From Acidimicrobiaceae bacterium (lineage in GTDB: Bacteria; Actinomycetota; Acidimicrobiia; Acidimicrobiales; Ilumatobacteraceae), in the NCBI GenBank assembly GCA_003154135.1, contig PMCN01000296.1, positions 25,625 through 44,979 of the forward strand: a stretch of 19,355 bases of DNA, written 5' to 3'. Of this stretch, positions 14,102-19,355 are shown piece after piece. The position numbers and the translations under genes were made by a program. Each line of letters opens with the position of its first letter. Position 1 is the stretch's first letter. The notes below the pieces were generated by a model that saw only the letters and a list, made by a program, of their open reading frames with translations, did no database searches and was not told where the DNA came from.

Positions 14102-14857
14102 TCAGTGCACCAGACCGTCGACGTTGAGCAGTGCACCTGTGGTGTAGCTGCTCGCGTTGCTGGCGAGGTACAGCGCTGCCCCCACGATCTCGTGGGGTTC
14201 GCCGGCTCGCCCCATCGCGAGGCGAGGCGCCGTGTGCCGGTTGAACGAGTCCATGTCCCACGCCTTGGAGATGTCGGTGAGAAAGGGGCCGGGGACGATG
14301 CAGTTCACCCTGACCTTGGGTCCGAAGGCGGCGGCGAGGCTGCGGGTGAGGTTGTTGATGGCGGCCTTCGCGGCGCCGTACGGAGCCTCGTTGGGGCTGG
14401 GCACCATGCTGGCGGTGGACGAGACGTTGATGATGCAACCACCGTCGCCGACGTGCATGCGCGAGCCCACCACAGCCGACAGCCGGAACGGGCCCTTCAG
14501 GTTGACGCCGATCACCTTGTCGAACAGCTCCTCGGTGATCGCATCGAGGCTGGGGTACAGCGGCGACATGCCGGCGTTGTTGACGAGGATGTCGACGCGG
14601 CCGAACTCGGCATAGGCGGTCTCGGCGAGGTGATCGGCGTCGGACCAGCTCGCCGCGTGGTACGCAACTGCCAGCGCCCGCCTGCCCTTGGCTCGCACCT
14701 CGTCGGCCACGGTCTCGCAGTTGTCGAGCTTGCGGCTCGCGATCACCACGTCGGCGCCGTGGTCGGCGAAGGCGAGCACCATCTCGCGCCCGAGGCCACG
14801 GCTGCCGCCGGTGACGACTGCGATCTTGCCGGTGAGGTCGAAGAGGTCCTGTGCCAT
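14102..14857 (-). CDS. Classical short-chain dehydrogenase/reductase
   Basis: 251 residues. The cofactor loop is TGGSRGLG (16-23), NNAG is at 93-96, and the catalytic Ser147, Tyr160 and Lys164 (YGAAK) are all present, with SRKLD after the second strand suggesting NADP(H). The C-terminal segment (YTTGALLNVDG) is FabG-like. It probably oxidises or reduces a hydroxy/keto group on a lipid-type substrate; no finer call is possible. It is transcribed alone on the minus strand. Its ATG at 14857 lacks a good ribosome binding site but has TAGGTT 6 bases upstream. The divergent patatin-like gene starts about 94 bases away, with an inverted repeat (CGGCCAA at 14883-14889, TTGGCCG at 14911-14917) between them. 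Confidence 0.92.
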   Translation of the reverse strand: MAQDLFDLTGKIAVVTGGSRGLGREMVLAFADHGADVVIASRKLDNCETVADEVRAKGRRALAVAYHAASWSDADHLAETAYAEFGRVDILVNNAGMSPLYPSLDAITEELFDKVIGVNLKGPFRLSAVVGSRMHVGDGGCIINVSSTASMVPSPNEAPYGAAKAAINNLTRSLAAAFGPKVRVNCIVPGPFLTDISKAWDMDSFNRHTAPRLAMGRAGEPHEIVGAALYLASNASSYTTGALLNVDGLVH

Positions 14858-14863
14858 TGGCGG

Positions 14864-14869
14864 AACCTA
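14864..14869 (-). promoter_or_regulatory. Candidate leaderless -10 element (TAGGTT)
   Basis: On the minus strand TAGGTT fits TANNNT and ends 6 bases before the ATG of the SDR gene. Its AGG could also act as a very weak ribosome binding site. Confidence 0.3.
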
Positions 14870-14951
14870 CAACCGCACGTCGCGGCCAATTGCGTCGGCC
14901 GGATCGTGGGTTGGCCGGCGCGCTGCGCTTGACTGGGGTGAGGAGGGCGTC

Positions 14952-15719
14952 ATGGTCGCCACGAACTCGCTCGCTGTCTCGTACGGCGGAGGCGGCCTGT
15001 TCGGCATCGCATATCTGTTGGGAGTGAGCGAGGCGCTCGTCGACGGCGGCGTACGGCTCGACCTCGCGCCATCGCTCGGCACCTCCGCGGGTTCGTGGGC
15101 GGCAGCGGCGATCGGCCTCGGGATCAGGTGGCAGACGGCACTCGACGTGCTGGGCGACGACGTCCCCCGCGTGCCGGACCCGAGGAGCGGTCGTCTGCGG
15201 TCGGTTGCAGCCGAGATCTTCGGCGAGCAGCGCGCGCCGCTGATGCGGGCGGTGGTGTGCTCGCTGCCCACGCTCCGTCGGGTGGTGCTGTCGGGCGCGG
15301 ATCACGCGGTGGCCGACCTCGTCGCCGCGTCGTCGGCGGTGCCGGGTCTGCTCGCACCGCACCGCATCGACGGGCACCGCTACGTCGACGGTGGGGTTCG
15401 TTCGATGGTGTCTGCCGATCTCGCCGACCCTGCGCGCGACCTGCTGGTGATGGCACCGATCGCCGGTCCGATGTTCGGTCCCGCAGGCAGGTTGACGGAG
15501 CGTTCGTTGCGACGCGAGATGCGTGAGTGGCGCGCCGCCAACTCGGGCGGCCACCTGTGGCTCATCCGCCCCAACCACGCCATCGCCGAGTTGGCTCGAC
15601 GACCCGACCAGCTGTTCGACGTGGAACGGGCGCGACGCTGCTACCCGCGGGCGTACGAGCAGGGGGCGGGCATCCTGTCTCGTTGGAACGAGCGCTACGG
15701 GGCAGACTCGCAGCCGTGA
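14952..15719 (+). CDS. Patatin-like phospholipase
   Basis: 255 residues. The start is fixed by a strong AGGAGG (14941-14946) 5 bases before the ATG. It shows the patatin Ser-Asp dyad: Ser45 in GTSAG (43-47) and Asp146 in VDGG (145-148). The Gly-rich oxyanion loop is YGGGGLFG (11-18). The family hydrolyses acyl chains from phospholipids or other lipid esters. No signal peptide is visible, so it probably acts in the cytoplasm or at the inner membrane face. At 255 residues it is a compact, single-domain version. Its stop overlaps the GTG of the CoA-transferase gene by 4 bases (GTGA). This suggests coupled translation, and perhaps that released fatty acids are passed to CoA activation and beta-oxidation by the next two genes. 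Confidence 0.9.
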   Translation: MVATNSLAVSYGGGGLFGIAYLLGVSEALVDGGVRLDLAPSLGTSAGSWAAAAIGLGIRWQTALDVLGDDVPRVPDPRSGRLRSVAAEIFGEQRAPLMRAVVCSLPTLRRVVLSGADHAVADLVAASSAVPGLLAPHRIDGHRYVDGGVRSMVSADLADPARDLLVMAPIAGPMFGPAGRLTERSLRREMREWRAANSGGHLWLIRPNHAIAELARRPDQLFDVERARRCYPRAYEQGAGILSRWNERYGADSQP

Positions 15720-16906
15720 CCGACCTCGCTTCGCCCACGGGACCACTCACCGGTGTGCGCGTGCTCGATCTCTCGTCCGTCATCATGGGGCCGTACGCCA
15801 CCCAGATCCTCGGCGACCTCGGTGCCGACGTCATCTGTGTGGAAGACGCGAAGGGCGACACCAACCGCATCATGGGTGCCAGGCCGGTGCCTGGCATGTC
15901 GGGCGTGTCGCTCAACCTGCTGCGCAACAAGCGCAACGTGTGCCTCGACCTGAAGCATCCCGATGGCCGAGCGGCCTTGCTTCGCATCGCGGCGACGTGC
16001 GACGTGCTGATCACCAACCTGCGGCCAGGCCCGCTGGGGCGTCTGCGACTCGGCTACGACGCCGTCCGCGAGGTGCGGCCCGACATCGTGATGTGTCAGG
16101 CGCAGGGGTGGCCCTCCGACGGACCCGATGCCGACAAGCCGGCGTACGACGACGTCATCCAGGCGAGCTGTGGCATCGCCCATGCGTTCGAGCTGCAGCA
16201 GGGTGTGCCGGCGCTCGCTCCCACGCTCGTGGCCGACAAGGTCGCAGGACTCACCATCGTCTACGCGGTGATGGCTGCGCTGTTCCACCGCGAACGCACC
16301 GGCGAGGGCCAGTTCGTCGAGGTGCCGATGATCGACGCGCTCACGTCGTTCACCCTCGTCGAGCACGGGTGCGCGGCCGTTCCGCAACCGCCGCACGGTC
16401 CGGCCGGATACCCACGCATCCTCGCCCCGGATCGCCGGCCGTTCGCCACGATCGACGGTTGGATCGCTGTGCTGCCGTACTCGGCCGCGAACTACGACGA
16501 TCTCTTCCGCGAGGGCGGTCGCCACGATCTGGTGGGCGATGCCGGCACGCGCAGTGCGCGCCGCCGCAACGTCAATGCCGCCGCGCTCTACGCCGCAGTG
16601 GCGCCCATCGTCGCCACTCGCACCACCTCGTTCTGGGTGCAGTTCTGCCACGACCACGACATCCCCGCGGGCGCTGTGCGCACGCTCGACGAGCTGGTCG
16701 ACGAGCTCCCGCTGGCCGAGCACCCGCGCACCGGCAGCTACCGGCAGGTGCCGCCGCCGGTTCGGTTCTCGGCCACGCCGGCAAGCGTGCGCCGTCCGGC
16801 CCCGATGCTGGGCGAGCACGGCCGGGAGGTGCTGTCGGAGGTTGGTCTCAGCGACGCCGAGATCGACCGGTTGGCGCACGACGGAGCGCTGCACACAGGG
16901 GAGTAG
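15716..16906 (+). CDS. Family III CoA-transferase (CaiB/BaiF-like)
   Basis: 396 residues, normal for the family, from a GTG at 15716 that overlaps the patatin stop. The N-terminal LTGVRVLDLSSVIMGPYATQ and LGADVICVED are hallmarks of the interlocked-dimer CoA-transferase fold. The catalytic Asp is expected at Asp145 in AYDDVIQA, matching the Asp of formyl-CoA transferase. GRPF-like and IDGW blocks in the C-terminal half also fit. These enzymes move CoA between carboxylic acids through an acyl-aspartyl intermediate. Its partner acid is unknown; the acyl-CoA dehydrogenase 53 bases downstream suggests it activates an acid for beta-oxidation-type breakdown. Confidence 0.9.
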   Translation: MTDLASPTGPLTGVRVLDLSSVIMGPYATQILGDLGADVICVEDAKGDTNRIMGARPVPGMSGVSLNLLRNKRNVCLDLKHPDGRAALLRIAATCDVLITNLRPGPLGRLRLGYDAVREVRPDIVMCQAQGWPSDGPDADKPAYDDVIQASCGIAHAFELQQGVPALAPTLVADKVAGLTIVYAVMAALFHRERTGEGQFVEVPMIDALTSFTLVEHGCAAVPQPPHGPAGYPRILAPDRRPFATIDGWIAVLPYSAANYDDLFREGGRHDLVGDAGTRSARRRNVNAAALYAAVAPIVATRTTSFWVQFCHDHDIPAGAVRTLDELVDELPLAEHPRTGSYRQVPPPVRFSATPASVRRPAPMLGEHGREVLSEVGLSDAEIDRLAHDGALHTGE

Positions 16907-16947
16907 CGGCGGTCGCTCCGACCCCGAACGGGCCTGGAGCCGGAACG

Positions 16948-16953
16948 TACAGT
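16948..16953 (+). promoter_or_regulatory. Candidate leaderless -10 element (TACAGT)
   Basis: TACAGT fits TANNNT and ends 6 bases before the ATG of the acyl-CoA dehydrogenase gene, which has no recognisable ribosome binding site. It could give an internal leaderless transcript in addition to read-through from the CoA-transferase gene. Confidence 0.3.
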
Positions 16954-16959
16954 GACCGG

Positions 16960-18189
16960 ATGGCCATCGACTTCACCCTCAGCCCCGAACTCGAGGAGAT
17001 CCGCATCCGCGTGCGCGCCTTCGTCAACGACGTGGTGAAGCCGGGCGAGGAGGAGCTGGCGAAGCTTCGCGACGAGGACCGCTCGGAGTACATCAACGTG
17101 CTCGTCGGCATGCGCAAGAAGGCTGCGAAGTCGGGCCTGTGGATGCCGCACATGCCCAAGGAGTGGGGCGGCATGGGCCTCGGCCACGTGCAGCTCGCAA
17201 TGGTGCAGGCCGAGGCGGCGAAGGCATCGATGGGTCCCTGGGTGCTCAACTGCCAGGCGCCCGACGAGGGCAACATGCACACCCTGCTGCACTGGGGCAC
17301 GCCGGAGCAGAAGGAGAAGTACCTGCGACCGTTGTGCGACGGCAGCGCGATGAGCTGCTTCGCGATGACCGAGCCCGAGGTGGCCGGTAGCGACCCGACG
17401 CTCATCAAGACCACAGCAGTGCAGGACGGCGACGAGTGGGTGGCCAACGGTCACAAGTGGTTCATCAGCAACGCCCGTCGTGCGAAGTTCGCCATCCTCA
17501 TCTGCCGCACGGAGGACAACCCCGACCTGCCGCAGGCGGCGAACACGGCGTTCATCGTCGACCTGCCGAGCGATGGTTGGAACCGGGTGCGCGAGATCGA
17601 GACGATGCACGGCGCGACCGGCCACAGCGAGATCGTCATCGACGACCTGCGCATCCCCGCTGCCAACATGTTGGGCGGTCGCGGGCAGGGCCACATGCTC
17701 GGTCAGTACCGCTTGGGGCCGGCCCGCCTGGCCCACTGCATGCGCTGGATCAGCCAGGCCGAGACGGCCCTCGACCTGATGGTGGGCCGGGCGCTCGAGC
17801 GCTACTCCCACGGCAGCGTGCTGGCCGAGAAGCAGGGCATCCAGTGGATGATCGCCGACAGCAGCATGGAGATCTACCAGTCGAAGCTGATGGTGCTGCA
17901 CGCCGCGTACCTCATCGACTCCGGCGCCGACTTCAAGAGCGAGGTGAGCATGGCCAAGCACTTCGTGGCCAACATGCTCAACCGCGTCATCGACCGCAGC
18001 ATCCAGGTGCACGGCGCACTCGGCTACAGCACCGACACACCGCTGGCGCACATGTACCAGCACGCACGCTGGGCGCGCTTCGCCGACGGCGCCGACGAGA
18101 TCCACCAGATGCGCATCGCCCAGCGCACCATCGGCGCCTACCGCGATCACGGCACCACCCGCACCGCCACCGGCGACCTGCCCATCTGA
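16960..18189 (+). CDS. Acyl-CoA dehydrogenase, ACAD10/11-like
   Basis: 409 residues, full length for the family. FAD- and substrate-binding blocks are present: CFAMTEPEVAGSDPT (133-147), GHKWFISNA (164-172) and the C-terminal helix domain with IQVHGALGYSTDTPLAHMY. At the position of the usual catalytic Glu there is Asp376 in FADGADEIH. From recall of the family, ADG-type motifs are found in ACAD10/ACAD11-like members, some of which handle 4-phospho-4-hydroxyacyl-CoA made by an APH-type kinase domain. That kinase type is encoded 3.2 kb upstream. The alternative is ordinary FAD-dependent alpha,beta-desaturation of an acyl-CoA. The start is the ATG at 16960, since the domain begins there; the open frame further upstream reads out of frame through the CoA-transferase gene. 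Confidence 0.93.
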   Translation: MAIDFTLSPELEEIRIRVRAFVNDVVKPGEEELAKLRDEDRSEYINVLVGMRKKAAKSGLWMPHMPKEWGGMGLGHVQLAMVQAEAAKASMGPWVLNCQAPDEGNMHTLLHWGTPEQKEKYLRPLCDGSAMSCFAMTEPEVAGSDPTLIKTTAVQDGDEWVANGHKWFISNARRAKFAILICRTEDNPDLPQAANTAFIVDLPSDGWNRVREIETMHGATGHSEIVIDDLRIPAANMLGGRGQGHMLGQYRLGPARLAHCMRWISQAETALDLMVGRALERYSHGSVLAEKQGIQWMIADSSMEIYQSKLMVLHAAYLIDSGADFKSEVSMAKHFVANMLNRVIDRSIQVHGALGYSTDTPLAHMYQHARWARFADGADEIHQMRIAQRTIGAYRDHGTTRTATGDLPI

Positions 18190-18228
18190 CCCCGCCGCCA
18201 CCCGAGTGGGTCGTCGCCGCCCCGGGGT

Positions 18229-18244
18229 CCGAGTGAGCACTCGG
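18229..18244 (+). terminator. Hairpin after the acyl-CoA dehydrogenase gene
   Basis: CCGAGT and ACTCGG pair around the loop GAGC, 40 bases beyond the dehydrogenase stop. A further CCCGAGTG at 18201-18208 can pair alternatively with CACTCGGG at 18238-18245. There is no T-tract, so any termination would not be of the classical intrinsic type. Confidence 0.4.
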
Positions 18245-18293
18245 GCGGGGCTCAGCCACTCGGGCGGGGCTCAGCCACTCGGAGCGGGGTCAG
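18238..18293. repeat. Short tandem array between convergent genes
   Basis: Two perfect copies of cactcgggcggggctcagc (18238-18256, 18257-18275) are followed by a degenerate third (18276-18293) that runs into the GntR stop codon. The ACTCGGGCGG core is also found in the larger array at 13925-14073, which lies in the other convergent gap between genes. Confidence 0.85.
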
Positions 18294-18937
18294 GGGGTGA
18301 GGGGGGAGTCGAGTCGGCGTTGCACGGCGGCCCGGATCTGATCGTTGAAGGTGCGCATGTGCGCCTCGATGAGGTGCGCGGCGCGGTCGGCGTCACCGTC
18401 GTGAAGCGCGGCGAGGATGTCGCGATGCTCGGCGATCATCAGGTGGAGGTCGGCCACGTCGCCGAGGTAGAGGTGCCACAGCCGATCGCTCTGCGCGTAC
18501 AGCATGTCGAGCGTGTCGGTGAGGAAGCGGTTGTCGGCCGCCTCCCACACCAGCTCGCGACAGCGGCGGTCGATCTCGATCAGCTCGGCAGGGCTGCTGG
18601 TGGCTGTGGCACGCTCGAGCACGGACGCCATCTCACACCAGTGGTGCTCGGTGCCGCGAGCCGCGGCGAGGCGCATCGCGTAGGGCTCGAGGATGGCGCG
18701 CGTCTCGTAGAGCATGGTGAGCTCGCCCACGTCGATGCTGCTGACGAACATGCCGCGGCGGGGGAGCACGGTGACGAACTGGTCGCGTACCAGGCGCTGC
18801 AGCGCCTCCCTGATCGGGGTGCGGCCCAGACCCAGCGTGGTCTGCAGTTCGTCCTCGCGGATGACGGCTCCGGGCGCGAGGTCGAGCCGCACGATCATGC
18901 GGCGGATCTCCTCGTAGGCGCGGTCGCTGAGTGACAT
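18290..18937 (-). CDS. GntR-family regulator, FadR/FCD subfamily
   Basis: 215 residues. Residues 5-68 are the winged helix-turn-helix: AYEEIRRMIV, LAPGAVIREDEL, then the recognition-helix block LGLGRTPIREALQRL and the wing VTVLPRRGMFV. Residues 75-205 are an all-helical FCD ligand domain with Asp123, His171 and His193 at metal-site positions. The residue four after Asp123, commonly His or Asn, is Arg127, so metal binding may be altered. The ATG at 18937 was chosen because the HTH starts there; 37 upstream codons in frame would run through the AT-rich operator. It is divergent from the FAD-dependent oxidoreductase, with an inverted repeat in the 71-base gap, and so probably controls that gene and itself in response to a carboxylate-type ligand. 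Its stop lies inside the short tandem array. Confidence 0.9.
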   Translation of the reverse strand: MSLSDRAYEEIRRMIVRLDLAPGAVIREDELQTTLGLGRTPIREALQRLVRDQFVTVLPRRGMFVSSIDVGELTMLYETRAILEPYAMRLAAARGTEHHWCEMASVLERATATSSPAELIEIDRRCRELVWEAADNRFLTDTLDMLYAQSDRLWHLYLGDVADLHLMIAEHRDILAALHDGDADRAAHLIEAHMRTFNDQIRAAVQRRLDSPLTP

Positions 18938-18944
18938 GGTGGCT

Positions 18945-18967
18945 GTGATATGGTAATGATATATCAC
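18945..18967. promoter_or_regulatory. Probable GntR operator in an AT-rich divergent promoter
   Basis: GTGATAT (18945-18951) and ATATCAC (18961-18967) form a perfect 7-base inverted repeat with a 9-base spacer. It sits in an AT-rich island unlike the GC-rich surroundings. TANNNT hexamers occur on both strands inside it (TATGGT on plus, TATCAT and TACCAT on minus), so a bound protein would cover both promoters. Confidence 0.6.
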
Positions 18968-19008
18968 CGGCTGGGCATCGGCCAGTCTCTGTCTCTGGGG
19001 AGAACGCA

Positions 19009-19355
19009 ATGAGTGAAGTCCCGTCGACCTCGACATCGTTCCCGACACACGCGAAGGTCGTCGTCATCGGCGCCGGCATCGTGGGCAACTGCCTCGTCGG
19101 CCACCTCAGCCGCCTCGGCTGGACCGACATGGTGCTGCTCGACAAGGGTCCGCTGCCGAACCCGGGTGGTTCGACGGGCCATGCCTCGAACTTCATCTTC
19201 CCGACCGATCACAACAAGGAGATGGCGTTCCTCACCATCGACAGCCAGAACCAGTACGTCGACGCCGGGCTCAACAACACCTGCGGCGGCATCGAGGTGG
19301 CTCGTGAGCCGCAGCGCCTCGAGGAGTTCAAGCGCCGCATGACCTCGGCGAAGGC
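19009..19355 (+). CDS. FAD-dependent oxidoreductase, N-terminal fragment (sarcosine/dimethylglycine dehydrogenase-like)
   Basis: 115 complete codons, then the window ends. The ATG at 19009 has GGAG 6 bases upstream. The sequence begins with a Rossmann FAD-binding fold (VVVIGAGIVG at residues 17-26) and an acidic end to the second strand (VLLDKG). The GGSTGHASNFIFPTDH block that follows is characteristic of the DadA/GlyDH superfamily branch holding sarcosine and dimethylglycine dehydrogenases. Family members often continue into a folate-binding GcvT-type domain, which would lie beyond the window. It oxidises an amine or imino acid by inference only. The divergent GntR gene and the shared operator suggest substrate-induced control. 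Confidence 0.85.
   Translation, partial: MSEVPSTSTSFPTHAKVVVIGAGIVGNCLVGHLSRLGWTDMVLLDKGPLPNPGGSTGHASNFIFPTDHNKEMAFLTIDSQNQYVDAGLNNTCGGIEVAREPQRLEEFKRRMTSAK

Noticed and set aside
13641..14136. Pro/Arg/Ser/Ala repeat proteins encoded across the tandem array
   Set aside because: The 36-base period keeps several frames open on both strands at once. There is no start or ribosome site of its own and no recognisable domain.
14929..14934. TTGACT as a -35 box for the patatin gene
   Set aside because: Only 17 bases remain before the ATG and they hold the AGGAGG ribosome site, leaving no place for a -10.
15523..16959. N-terminal extension of the acyl-CoA dehydrogenase frame
   Set aside because: The extra 479 codons read through the CoA-transferase in another frame and are Arg/Ala-rich. 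The acyl-CoA dehydrogenase domain begins at the ATG at 16960.

Overview
The window looks like the chromosome of a high-GC actinobacterium. The signs are the GC-rich codon use, many GTG starts, a natural OleB-OleC fusion of the actinobacterial kind, and a RipA-like NlpC/P60 cell-wall protein. An acidimicrobial or similar environmental lineage is a guess; nothing here fixes the genus. I see no rRNA, tRNA, CRISPR array, insertion sequence or prophage gene.

Layout. Bases 1-260 hold the 3' end of a plus-strand FAD-linked oxidase. It converges, with only 3 bases between stop codons, on a long minus-strand run (264-11879). In transcription order that run is: a Baeyer-Villiger-type monooxygenase fused to an esterase, an uncharacterised conserved protein, oleA, oleBC (fusion), oleD, a membrane acyltransferase with an SGNH domain, and a secreted NlpC/P60 endopeptidase. 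Diverging from it at 12003 is a plus-strand pair, an SDR oxidoreductase and an APH-family kinase. Then come a 328-base repeat-rich convergent gap, a minus-strand SDR, and a plus-strand patatin / CoA-transferase III / acyl-CoA dehydrogenase group. A second convergent gap carries a related short repeat. Last are a minus-strand GntR regulator and the divergently transcribed start of an FAD-dependent oxidoreductase that runs off the window.

How the genes may work together. OleA condenses two fatty acyl-CoAs, OleD reduces the 2-alkyl-3-oxoacid, and OleBC makes a beta-lactone and decarboxylates it to a long-chain cis-olefin. Unreduced OleA product is known to lose CO2 and give long-chain ketones. 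A ketone-oxidising, ester-cleaving fusion enzyme lies upstream of oleA on the same strand, which suggests an untested ketone-salvage or ketone-to-alcohol-plus-acid branch. The flanking SDRs, CoA-transferase, APH kinase and ACAD10/11-like dehydrogenase suit the breakdown of the resulting alcohols, acids or hydroxyacids. One caution is that the monooxygenase has Phe where the Baeyer-Villiger fingerprint has its His.

Regulatory signals. Five genes without a Shine-Dalgarno sequence have a TANNNT hexamer 6-8 bases before the start codon, which suggests leaderless transcription. An AT-rich inverted repeat lies between the GntR gene and its divergent neighbour. The two convergent gaps between genes carry tandem repeats with a shared ACTCGGGCGG core.
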